Shown piece after piece: positions 42,116 through 50,111 of a stretch of 64,000 nucleotides of DNA (position 1 is its first letter; each line of letters starts with the position of its first letter). Position numbers and translations under genes: made by a program. The stretch spans positions 852,127 through 916,126 of the forward strand of contig JAEPMI010000001.1 of NCBI GenBank assembly GCA_017644045.1, written 5' to 3'. Under the pieces are notes generated by a model, which did not search any database, had not been told where the DNA came from, and saw only the letters and a program-made list of their open reading frames with translations. Source of the stretch: Deltaproteobacteria bacterium. Lineage in GTDB: Bacteria; Myxococcota_A; Polyangia; Polyangiales; Houyiibacteriaceae.

Positions 42116-43435
42116 ATGCTCCCTTCGAACGATCGGGCCTTGCCAGCGACACTCCTGTTCGCGCTCACCTGCGTCTGTGGCTGCGGGGAGGAGGCGCCAT
42201 CGGACACGGCGGACCGACCGGACGGTGGCCCGCGGCCCGATCACGGTGTCGTGTGTGAAGGAGAGGTCCCGCGCCGGCTCGAGCCCCTCTGCGAAGATGG
42301 CGCAGGGATCGGCTGCGACTGCGCGTTGGGTACGCCGGAAGCGTTCTCGACTCTCGACCGAGGATACGGTCAGAGCACCTTGATGCTCGGTCCGACCACG
42401 AGTGGTGGTTTCGTCGCGGCGCATGCGCGCGGGTGCGTAGAGGACTGCGACACGAACCGGCGGGCGGTGCTCGAGGTCTTTCGCTTCGACCCGAGCGGAC
42501 AGCTACTCGCGGAGCCACTCGAAGTCACATCGTCGCTGAAGCCCAGCACGGTCGACGCGGTGCTCGAAGGTGACATCCTCTCGATCGCCTACGGCGACGA
42601 GGCCGGGGGCAGCACCGAGAGCATCCATCTCGCGGCCCTCGACGTCGAGACGGGCAGGTGGCTCACCGAGCCGCGTGCCGTCCTCGACCCGCCCGGCGCC
42701 CTCATCTCGGTCGCGCTCGCTCGCGGAAGCGGAGGCTACGGCGTCGTGTTCTCGCAGACGGTCTCCCGAGACCGGCCCGACGCGACACCAGGCTTCTTGT
42801 TCGCCTCGGTCGACGAGACGGGCACCGACGTGACGAGCCCACGTCTCGTCGCCGACACCTGGGGACGGCGAGTGGGTCTCATCGACCACGGTGACGGCTA
42901 TCTTCTCGGTCGATGGACCGAAGACGGCCTCGAGCTGGCGCGACTCTCGTCCACGGGGGACGTCATCGACGACCCGACCCCGGTGAGCGCGAATCGGGTC
43001 GGGAACTCGGGACCCATCCTCCAGCGAACGGAAGAAGGGCATCGAGTCACCTTCGGTAACTGGGACGGACTCTTCATGGCCCATACGGATCGCGACGGGC
43101 GGCTGACCGATGCCCTCCTCCCCATCGCGGACGGAGCGTTGCTCGACGTCGTCGACGACGGGGACTCGACCGTCGTGACCTGGCGGATGGTGAACCGGTG
43201 CCCTCACGACATCGAGAATCCTCCCCTCGACTGGACCGGCGGAACGGTGCTGACGCGTGTCGACGCTGGCGGTGCCCGCGTTCACCGCGACCTGCTGCTC
43301 CGACACGATCGGGAGACGTCCGCGTCAGGAGCCGAGCTGGTCCGGTCGCAGGCCGGCCTCTTCATCGCGTACAACGTCCCGCTCGGCCCCGACGGGTCGA
43401 CCTCTTGGCTGCGGCCGGCGTGCGGCTCTCTCTGA
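42116..43435 (+). CDS. hypothetical propeller-like lipoprotein
   Basis: 439 residues from the ATG at 42116. The hydrophobic start ends LTCVCGCG, so it is probably a lipoprotein, but which of the cysteines 19-23 is lipidated is uncertain. The body repeats beta-rich blocks (GGFVAAHARG, DILSIAYGDEAGG, GGYGVVFSQT, DGYLLGRWTEDG, GLFIAYNVPL) compatible with a beta-propeller; three disulphide-type Cys pairs are near the N-terminus. Function unknown. Confidence 0.6.
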   Translation: MLPSNDRALPATLLFALTCVCGCGEEAPSDTADRPDGGPRPDHGVVCEGEVPRRLEPLCEDGAGIGCDCALGTPEAFSTLDRGYGQSTLMLGPTTSGGFVAAHARGCVEDCDTNRRAVLEVFRFDPSGQLLAEPLEVTSSLKPSTVDAVLEGDILSIAYGDEAGGSTESIHLAALDVETGRWLTEPRAVLDPPGALISVALARGSGGYGVVFSQTVSRDRPDATPGFLFASVDETGTDVTSPRLVADTWGRRVGLIDHGDGYLLGRWTEDGLELARLSSTGDVIDDPTPVSANRVGNSGPILQRTEEGHRVTFGNWDGLFMAHTDRDGRLTDALLPIADGALLDVVDDGDSTVVTWRMVNRCPHDIENPPLDWTGGTVLTRVDAGGARVHRDLLLRHDRETSASGAELVRSQAGLFIAYNVPLGPDGSTSWLRPACGSL

Positions 43436-43457
43436 GAACCGACAGGGCGACTCGACC

Positions 43458-44189
43458 TCAGAGCGCGAAGGTCATGTGCATCTCGAGCGCGTTCGGCGGC
43501 GGCGGCGGAAGCTGCCAGGAGCGAGCGGCGCCGGCGACGCACGCGCCCACGCCCGCGCCGATGGTGTCACGCACCGCGCGGCTCCCCATCACGTGTCCGT
43601 CGTCCGCGGCGATCAGGCCGAGGGTGACCTGACCGCTCAGCGACGGGTCCGCGCGGGTGGCTCGGTCGAAGCAGTCCTGGACCTGCGAGAGGTAGCGCTG
43701 CTGGATCACGCGCTGCGACTCGATGCGGTAGGCCGCGGCCGCCGCCTGCGCGGCAGGGCCGTCGCTCGCCGCGATCGTGCGTCCCCCGCCCATGGTGGTC
43801 GTGCTCGTCGTCGGGGCTTCGTCACGCGTTCCGCCCGTCGTCGCCTCGGCGCGGGGCTCGACCGACGCGGAGGACGACCGAGTCGGTCGCGCGGCGGCAG
43901 TCCGTCGCGTCGTGCGGGGCTGCTCGGTCATCGCCGCCCGATCCTCGGCGACGACGCGCGCGAGGGTCTCTTCGTCCACCGGCACCACGGTCGACCGCTC
44001 GATGAACACCGGCATCCCGATGACCATCGGGCGATGCGCGTCGACGCCCGCATCCACCGCCGCCGTGGAGTCTCCGCCGCCCGCGAAGGCGAACACCGCA
44101 ACCCCCGCCGCGAGCAGCCCGACCACGATGGCGATCGCGAGTCCCGCCCCCTTGCGGACGGGAAGGGTCACCGACTCCTCGTCACTCAT
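43458..44189 (-). CDS. AgmX/PglI C-terminal-domain membrane protein
   Basis: 243 residues. A short cytoplasmic start, one transmembrane helix (about 16-36), a long Thr/Arg/Ser-rich periplasmic linker (~80-145) and a C-terminal domain (~165-243) with IQQRYLSQVQDCFDRATRAD, VTLGLIAADDGHV and a final GACVAGAARSWQLPPPPPN. This TonB-like C-terminal domain is shared by AgmX/PglI gliding-motility proteins and many other myxobacterial proteins, where it is thought to contact envelope complexes. A single such protein is not evidence of a gliding machine. Confidence 0.8.
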   Translation of the reverse strand: MSDEESVTLPVRKGAGLAIAIVVGLLAAGVAVFAFAGGGDSTAAVDAGVDAHRPMVIGMPVFIERSTVVPVDEETLARVVAEDRAAMTEQPRTTRRTAAARPTRSSSASVEPRAEATTGGTRDEAPTTSTTTMGGGRTIAASDGPAAQAAAAAYRIESQRVIQQRYLSQVQDCFDRATRADPSLSGQVTLGLIAADDGHVMGSRAVRDTIGAGVGACVAGAARSWQLPPPPPNALEMHMTFAL

Positions 44190-44229
44190 GTCTCGACGCT
44201 AAGAGGGCAAGGGGTGACGCCTCACGACG

Positions 44230-45489
44230 TCACAGGCGGAAGATCACTTCCAGGCCGATGTTCAGGCTGATCTCGACCTGACTGCCGAGGAACCAGAACG
44301 TCGGGGAGAGGATGTCCGCGCCGATCTCCACCCGCTCGCTCACGGGGATGTTCAGACCCGCCGAGAGACGGAGCACCGGACCGTTGAACGGGAGGTAACC
44401 GACCGACGCGCGAATGGGCACCGTCAGGTCGCTGCGCGAGCTGAGCCGGATTCGTTGGGTCAGCTGCAGCATCGGCAGCAGGTTGCTCTCCCGCGAGTCG
44501 CGGCCACGCAGGTTCGCGTACGCCCCGTAGAGGCCGATGTGCAGGTTGTGCGTGATCCGGAAGCCGAGCCGGAGCCCGACCAGGTGGTTGTAGAAGAAGT
44601 CCGAGCTCGTCCCGAACGCGGCCTCCGTCTGGAGGGCGACGTCGAAGCGGCGGGTCGGCCGCCGCGAGACGCGACGCTGAGAGACCTGGACGCGGTCGAC
44701 CCGTTCGGGCGGCGTCCACTGCGCCGCCACCGCCTGCTCGCGGGTGGGCTGACCCTCCTGCGGCTGCGCGTAGCGCTCGGCGGCTTCGCGGTCGAAGGTC
44801 GCGGGCGCCGGGAGCGCCTCGCACATCAGCCGAGCGACCACCTCGTGCAGGTCCTCGGCGCCCGAGGTCCCTCGCGCGAAGAAAGGCCCCGCACCGTCGA
44901 GGCTGGCCACGGTGATCTCGAAGACGTAGCGCCCGTCGTGGGCCCAGACCTTCGCGAAAGCACCGCGCTGCGAACGTGAGACGTAGGTCACCCGCCACAG
45001 GTCCGCCGGCGACGGCGGATAGGGCATCTGCATCCGCTGCGCGGCCTGCACCGTGGGGGCGGCGTCGACCACCGTGTAGCCCATCTCCTGGGCGGTGATG
45101 CGCATGCGCTCGGTGACGTGGCGGCCAACGACCGGCGCCACGCCGTGCGGCGCCGCATCGATCACGATCATCTGGAGCGGCGGGGGAGCGGCCTCCTCAC
45201 CCTCGGCGTCGGCCGGCGGCGGCAGCTCGCCGGCCTCCCCCGATTCCGGGGTCTCGCCCGCGCTCTCGCCTTCGGCGCCTTCGGTCGCGCCCTCGCCCTC
45301 CGTGGAGTCGGGCGGGTCCGTCGGACCGGTACCCGGCGGCGGGTCGGTGCCCCCGGCGCCGGGCGGAGGATCGATGCCCTCGCCCCCTTCGACCTGAGCC
45401 AGCGCCGAGGAAGCGCCAGCGCCGACGAGCGCGAGAACGAGGAGCACGGTGTGCAGGTGACGACCCACGGCCGAGAGTGTAGAGCACAT
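44230..45489 (-). CDS. secreted outer-membrane-type beta-barrel protein
   Basis: 419 residues from the ATG at 45489; a GTG at 45468 would start MGRHLHTVLLVL, an equally good signal peptide. After cleavage at SSALAQ (~31) comes a Pro/Gly/Glu-rich linker (32-100), a periplasmic alpha/beta domain (~105-235; MIVIDAAPHGVAPVVGRHV), a basic connector and a C-terminal ~150 residues of amphipathic strands ending in LNIGLEVIFRL, whose terminal aromatic/Leu pattern fits an outer-membrane barrel. Its start lies within 4 bp of the start of the divergent lipoprotein gene. Confidence 0.65.
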   Translation of the reverse strand: MCSTLSAVGRHLHTVLLVLALVGAGASSALAQVEGGEGIDPPPGAGGTDPPPGTGPTDPPDSTEGEGATEGAEGESAGETPESGEAGELPPPADAEGEEAAPPPLQMIVIDAAPHGVAPVVGRHVTERMRITAQEMGYTVVDAAPTVQAAQRMQMPYPPSPADLWRVTYVSRSQRGAFAKVWAHDGRYVFEITVASLDGAGPFFARGTSGAEDLHEVVARLMCEALPAPATFDREAAERYAQPQEGQPTREQAVAAQWTPPERVDRVQVSQRRVSRRPTRRFDVALQTEAAFGTSSDFFYNHLVGLRLGFRITHNLHIGLYGAYANLRGRDSRESNLLPMLQLTQRIRLSSRSDLTVPIRASVGYLPFNGPVLRLSAGLNIPVSERVEIGADILSPTFWFLGSQVEISLNIGLEVIFRL

Positions 45490-45492
45490 CGC

Positions 45493-46587
45493 GTGGGATC
45501 GCCGTCCCGACGTCACCACCCGCCGCCGTGGGTGTTTCTGGCACTCCTGGCCCTGCTTTCGGGGTGCGAAGACGGGCGCTCGCCCGAGGAGCCACCCGAG
45601 CCAGAGGCCGCGCCGCTCCCCGAGCTCCCCGAGGAGCCGACCCCGAGCCCCTGGCCCACGGAGGTTCGCTCCCTCGAGGAGAGCGTCGCCGATTTCGAGT
45701 CCCTGGACGGCTGCGTCGCGTCCATGCGCGAGAGCGTGCCCGTCGAGGTCGCCGAGCTCCTCTCCGACCTGGGCTACGACGCGGCGCTGAGCGAGGTCTG
45801 CCGCTCCCTCCAAGCGGCTGCGACCGGGGACCCGAGCCACTGCGACGCGCTCGTCAGCTCCGCGGTCCGCCGCCGCTGCCGCACCCGCGTCGCGACCCTC
45901 CACCAGAAGCCGGAGGCCTGCCCCGACGCGCTCGGTACCGAAGGCGGTCGCGACCCGAGCTGTCTGGCTTGGGCGCTGCGCGACGCCGCCCTCTGCGACG
46001 GCGCCGGCAGCGCGGAACGCAGCACATGCCTCGCGGTGGCCACCGGTGACGCCGAGCGCTGCGCGGCTCCGCTCGGTCTCACCTCCGAGGCCGGCTGCCG
46101 AGCCATGGTCACCCGCATGGAAGGCCTGGTCGACGCGGACGCCCCACGCCGCCGGGACCCGCCCGAGCTCGCCATCGACGAGTCCGATCCCGAGCTCGCG
46201 CTCCCCGCGCATGCCGCTCGTACCCTGGAGCGGGGGGTGGTCGCCGTCGCGGTCGGCTGCTCGCACCGGGTGTCCCTGCGAGTCGCTCCGGGTCTCGGCG
46301 ACACTCGTGACCACGTCGGTCTGACCCTCGACCTGCGCATCTCCAGGGACGGCGGCTCGCTCGGCCCCGGCTCGGAGGTCGCCATCGGCGCCGTGGGCAC
46401 CAGCCACGCGCTCCACGGCGAGCTCACCCTCGCGGACGGAACGGAAGCGGTCCCCGGCGGCAGGCTCGAGGCCATCTTCGAGACGACCTACACCCGCGAC
46501 GGCGCGGAGCACACGTTGAGCGGACACCTGCGGACCTTCTTCCGCGACGCGGCGCCGCTTCCGGAGTCGTGCGCGCTACCGCAGTGA
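45493..46587 (+). CDS. hypothetical Cys-containing lipoprotein
   Basis: 364 residues from the GTG at 45493, chosen because it supplies a positively charged start (GSPSRRHH) before the hydrophobic core and lipobox LLSGC. A Glu/Pro-rich linker (~30-60) leads to a helical Cys-rich domain (~75-205; spaced pairs such as SLDGC, SEVCRS, PSHCDA, CRTRV, EACPD, SCLAW, STCLA, ERCAA) and a C-terminal beta domain. The helical Cys pairs look like tandem disulphide-linked helix hairpins. Function unknown. Its 3' end overlaps galT by 12 bp. Confidence 0.6.
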   Translation: MGSPSRRHHPPPWVFLALLALLSGCEDGRSPEEPPEPEAAPLPELPEEPTPSPWPTEVRSLEESVADFESLDGCVASMRESVPVEVAELLSDLGYDAALSEVCRSLQAAATGDPSHCDALVSSAVRRRCRTRVATLHQKPEACPDALGTEGGRDPSCLAWALRDAALCDGAGSAERSTCLAVATGDAERCAAPLGLTSEAGCRAMVTRMEGLVDADAPRRRDPPELAIDESDPELALPAHAARTLERGVVAVAVGCSHRVSLRVAPGLGDTRDHVGLTLDLRISRDGGSLGPGSEVAIGAVGTSHALHGELTLADGTEAVPGGRLEAIFETTYTRDGAEHTLSGHLRTFFRDAAPLPESCALPQ

Positions 46588-47553
46588 CTCGGCAGCGGCT
46601 TCGGGGCTCACCGAGCAGAGCGAGAGGCCGGTGCTGAGCTCGACGCCCGCCGGCCCACCGCCTCGCGGGATGAGATCCAGGTACCAGAACGCCGCCGCGT
46701 CGTTCTTCGCGCGCACCGGCGGGAGTCGCCAGAGCAGGTTGTAGGCCTGCCGCCCGCTGACCTCGGTCACGCGCGCGATGGTCTTCGCGAGCACCTCGCC
46801 GAGCCGCTCGAGCTCTTCGTCGGCGAGCGCCGAGAAGCTCCCGCGGAGCAGCCGCGGAACGATCCACGTCTGGTAGTTCGCCTGGGGAGCGAAGGGACAG
46901 AGCACCACGAAGTCCTCGTCGGCGCTGACGATGCGCTCCTCGGCGTCGATCTCCCGCGCGAGCACCGTATCGAGGAGCGAGCGCCCCTCGCGCCGTGAGT
47001 GCGCCCGAGCGAGCGCCCACCGGCGCTCCTGGAGTCGGCCGCCCACGGTCGTGCCGAGCAGCTGACCGTGCGGATGTGGCTGGGAGCTGCCCGCGCGGCG
47101 GCCGCGATTACGGAACACACTGACGTGGCGAATGCCGTCCATCGCTTCCATCGCCGCAAGCCGGTCGCGATAGCCTTGGAGCACCATCTTTCGCAGCTCG
47201 GGCGAGAAGGTCGGCAGGTCACCCTCGTGCTCGCGGCCCTCGACCAGGATCTCGTGCACGCCCGTCGCCGGTCGCGCATGACCGCCGGTGGTCGTGGGTG
47301 GCACCACCTCGGTGCTCACCACGGGATAACGATTGGTGACCGCCCGAACGCGCCAATCGGCCGAGGTCGGGAACTGCGCCACGATCTCCGTGGTCTCGCC
47401 CTCGTTGCCCGGACAGAACGGGCACGGCCCCGGGGGCGCCGGGAGGAGGGGCCCACGCGCGCTGGTGTCCATCGGCACCGACGCCCGGCCGGGCGCGACC
47501 ACCCGCCAGCTGTCTTCCATCGGATCGTGTCGGTAGCTCGCCGCGTCGCTCAT
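46576..47553 (-). CDS. galT: galactose-1-phosphate uridylyltransferase-type protein
   Basis: 325 residues. The zinc/structural motif CPFCPGNE (44-51) and active-site SQPHPHGQ (157-164; His-Pro-His nucleophile) define the GalT branch of the HIT superfamily; WYLDLIPR (near 291) continues the fold. It transfers UMP between UDP-glucose and galactose-1-phosphate in the Leloir pathway, though a related nucleotidylyl transfer is possible as no galK or galE is nearby. Its ATG overlaps the stop of the upstream acyl-CoA synthetase gene by four bases. Confidence 0.9.
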   Translation of the reverse strand: MSDAASYRHDPMEDSWRVVAPGRASVPMDTSARGPLLPAPPGPCPFCPGNEGETTEIVAQFPTSADWRVRAVTNRYPVVSTEVVPPTTTGGHARPATGVHEILVEGREHEGDLPTFSPELRKMVLQGYRDRLAAMEAMDGIRHVSVFRNRGRRAGSSQPHPHGQLLGTTVGGRLQERRWALARAHSRREGRSLLDTVLAREIDAEERIVSADEDFVVLCPFAPQANYQTWIVPRLLRGSFSALADEELERLGEVLAKTIARVTEVSGRQAYNLLWRLPPVRAKNDAAAFWYLDLIPRGGGPAGVELSTGLSLCSVSPEAAAESLR

Positions 47554-49007
47554 CCTTCGCTCCTCTTCGTGAGCCTCTTCTTCTGTACCTTGCCCATGGC
47601 GTTTCGGGGAAGCGCCTCCACGAAGACGACCGCTCGTGGCCTCTTGTGGGGGGTGAGCTCGTCGGCCACCCGCTGGATGAGCGCGTCGGGGTCGGGCGCG
47701 TCTCCGCGACAGACCACGTAGGCGACGATGCGCTGCCCCAGATCGTCGTCCGGCTCGCCGACCACGGCGACCTCGGCGACGGCCGGGTCCTCGAGAAGGC
47801 AGGCTTCCACCTCGCCGGCGCCGACCTTGTAGCCGCCGGTCTTGATCAGATCGACGCTGCGGCGGCCAACGATCCGGATGGCTCCGTCGGCGCGACGCGC
47901 CGCCAGGTCACCGGTGTAGAACCAGCCCTCGTCGTCCCGCACGGCCGCCGTCGCTTCGGGGCGGTTCAAGTAGCCGGCGAAGACGCTCGCACCGCGGACC
48001 GCGACCTCGCCGAGCGTCTCGTCGTCGTGCGCGTCGAGGGTGCGCCGCTCGTCGTCGACCAGCTTCAGCTCCACGCCGGGAAGCGGCGGACCCACATAGC
48101 CGGGCTGCGGGTCACCGAACGCCGAGACGCCACAGTTGATGAGCGTCTCGGTGAGCCCGTAGCGCTCGTGGACGCCGCGACCCGACAGCTTCTCGAGCCG
48201 CCGATGCTCTCGTACCGGGAGCCCGGCGGAACCGCTCACCAGGAGCCGCGCGGAGCGGAGCCCTGGCAGGAAGGTCACGTCGCCCTCCGCGGCGTCGGCC
48301 AGCCGATGGAGCATCGTCGGCACCGCGAAGAGCATCGTTCCGTCGGCCGCCAGCACGTGGCAGGCCGCCTCGGGATCGAAGCGACCGAGGTGGTGGAGCG
48401 CCCCACCGACGCGAAGGCTCCCGAAGAGCCCGAGCACCAGACCGTGGACGTGGAAGAGCGGCAGGGCGTGGACCACGACGTCGCCATCGGTCCAGCCCCA
48501 GCGGTCCGCGAGCCCATCGAGGTTGGCCGCGACGTTCCGCGCAGTGATGACCGCGCCCTTCGGCGCGCCGGTGGTCCCGCTCGTGTAGAGCACCAGGAGG
48601 GGCTCGTCGTCCACGGAGCGCTCGGGCGGGGTCGCCTCGGTGCTCTCGATGCGGGTCGCGGCCGCCCGATCGGCGAAGGCCGAGGGGTCCGCCGCGAAGA
48701 CGGCCTTGGGCGCCGCGTCCTCGAGGATGTGGGCCAGCTCCTTGCTGCCGAGCTTCGGGTTCAAGGGCACGCTGACGAGCCCGGCGAGGGCGTGGCCGAC
48801 GAGCGCGACGATCGTGGCCGGCTCGGGGGTGGCCCACACCGCGACGCGGGTCCCCGGGGTCAATCCGAGCTCACGACAACGGGCCGCGTGGCCCCCCGCG
48901 AGTCTCGCGAGCGATCGGTGGGTCAGGACCTCGGGCTCGGCGTCCGCACCGTATCGGTAGGCGGGCGCGTCATCGGCGAAGGCGAGGCGAGGGAAGAGCA
49001 GGCTCAC
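47550..49007 (-). CDS. AMP-forming acyl-CoA synthetase (malonyl-CoA-synthetase-like)
   Basis: 485 residues from a GTG at 49007. VLYTSGTTGAPKGAVITARN (139-158) is the P-loop motif, YGLTETLINCG the A5 region, YTGDLAARRADG and GRRSVDLIKTGGYKVGAGEVE (A7-A8) follow, and PRNAMGKVQKKRL near the end holds the catalytic Lys. The short N-terminus and SVDLIKTGGYKVGAGEVE stretch are typical of MatB-type malonyl- or methylmalonyl-CoA synthetases. Cytosolic. Translationally coupled to galT, which is metabolically unexpected. Divergent from the nitronate monooxygenase gene, 62 bp between starts. Confidence 0.88.
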   Translation of the reverse strand: MSLLFPRLAFADDAPAYRYGADAEPEVLTHRSLARLAGGHAARCRELGLTPGTRVAVWATPEPATIVALVGHALAGLVSVPLNPKLGSKELAHILEDAAPKAVFAADPSAFADRAAATRIESTEATPPERSVDDEPLLVLYTSGTTGAPKGAVITARNVAANLDGLADRWGWTDGDVVVHALPLFHVHGLVLGLFGSLRVGGALHHLGRFDPEAACHVLAADGTMLFAVPTMLHRLADAAEGDVTFLPGLRSARLLVSGSAGLPVREHRRLEKLSGRGVHERYGLTETLINCGVSAFGDPQPGYVGPPLPGVELKLVDDERRTLDAHDDETLGEVAVRGASVFAGYLNRPEATAAVRDDEGWFYTGDLAARRADGAIRIVGRRSVDLIKTGGYKVGAGEVEACLLEDPAVAEVAVVGEPDDDLGQRIVAYVVCRGDAPDPDALIQRVADELTPHKRPRAVVFVEALPRNAMGKVQKKRLTKRSEG

Positions 49008-49069
49008 GCCCCGTCCGTAGCATGACGCGGCGCGTTGCTCGAAGGGCCTTCGTCGCCCAACCTAGGCCG

Positions 49070-50083
49070 ATGACCTCCCCGGATCGCATCGACACGCCCT
49101 TGACCGAAGCCCTCGGCATCGAGATCCCGCTGATCTGCGGGGCGATGTACCCCTGCAGCAACCCGGAGCTCATCGCCGCGGTCAGCGAGGCCGGCGGCAT
49201 CGGCATCGTCCAGCCGATCAGCATGATGTACGTGCACGGGCACGACCTCCGGGAGGGTCTCCGCAAGATCCGGTCGCTCACCGACAAGCCGATCGGCTTC
49301 AACGCGCTCGTCGAGAAGAGCTCGCAGGTCTACGAGGACCGGATGAAGAAGTGGGTCGACATCGCCCTCGAGGAGGGCGTGCGCTTCTTCATCACCGCGC
49401 TCGGAAACCCCGACTGGGTCGTGGCGAAGGTTCACGCGGTCGGCGGCACCGTCTTCCACGACGTGACCGGCGCCGTGCACGCCAAGAAGGCGCTCGACAA
49501 CGGCGTCGACGGGCTCATCTGCGTGAACTCCCGTGCGGGTGGGCATGCCGGCGAGAAGACCCCGATCCAGCTCCTCGAGGAGCTCGGAAGCTTCGGCGTC
49601 CCGCTGGTCTGCGCCGGTGGGATCGGTAGCCCCGAGGACTTCGTCCGCGCGCTCGACCTCGGCTACGCGGGCGTCCAGCTCGGGACCCGCTTCATCGCCA
49701 CGGACGAGTGCAAGGCGCACGACGACTACAAGCAGGCCATCGTCGCCGCGAAGGCCGACGACATCGTGCTCACGACCCGCATCAGCGGCATCCCTGTCGC
49801 GGTCATCGAGACCGAGTACGTGAAGAAGGTCGGCACCGAGACCGGCTGGGTGCTCCGCCAGGCGCTCCAGCACCCCAAGACCAAGCACTACGCCCGCATG
49901 CTCGTGCAGCTCAAGAGCATCTTCGAGCTCAAGCGCGCCTCGCTGAAGGGCGCGAGCTACCGCGACTACTTCCAGGCCGGCAAGAGCGTCGAGGGGATCG
50001 ACGCCGTCGAGCCCGCCGGCGCGATCGTGAAGCGCTTCGGCGACGCCGCGCGAGCCTCGCGCGCGATCGCCGCCGCGGAATAA
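49070..50083 (+). CDS. nitronate monooxygenase (2-nitropropane dioxygenase family)
   Basis: 337 residues from the ATG at 49070. IPLICGAMYPCSNPELIAAVSEAGGIG (19-45) is the family start; GNPDWVVAKVHAVGGTVFHDV, NSRAGGHAGEKTP (~157-169) and PLVCAGGIGSPEDFVRALDLGYAGVQLGTRF (~182-212) form the FMN-binding TIM barrel. These enzymes oxidise alkyl nitronates such as propionate-3-nitronate; some members are instead enoyl-reductase or other FMN enzymes. Soluble. About 28 bp before the MutS-like gene. Confidence 0.88.
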   Translation: MTSPDRIDTPLTEALGIEIPLICGAMYPCSNPELIAAVSEAGGIGIVQPISMMYVHGHDLREGLRKIRSLTDKPIGFNALVEKSSQVYEDRMKKWVDIALEEGVRFFITALGNPDWVVAKVHAVGGTVFHDVTGAVHAKKALDNGVDGLICVNSRAGGHAGEKTPIQLLEELGSFGVPLVCAGGIGSPEDFVRALDLGYAGVQLGTRFIATDECKAHDDYKQAIVAAKADDIVLTTRISGIPVAVIETEYVKKVGTETGWVLRQALQHPKTKHYARMLVQLKSIFELKRASLKGASYRDYFQAGKSVEGIDAVEPAGAIVKRFGDAARASRAIAAAE

Positions 50084-50111
50084 TCCGGCTCTTCGAGTAT
50101 TCTCCGCGCCG

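Noticed and set aside
43458..44189. Evidence of a complete gliding-motility locus from the AgmX/PglI domain
   Set aside because: Only this one domain is present and the domain is widespread; no Agl/Glt genes are nearby.
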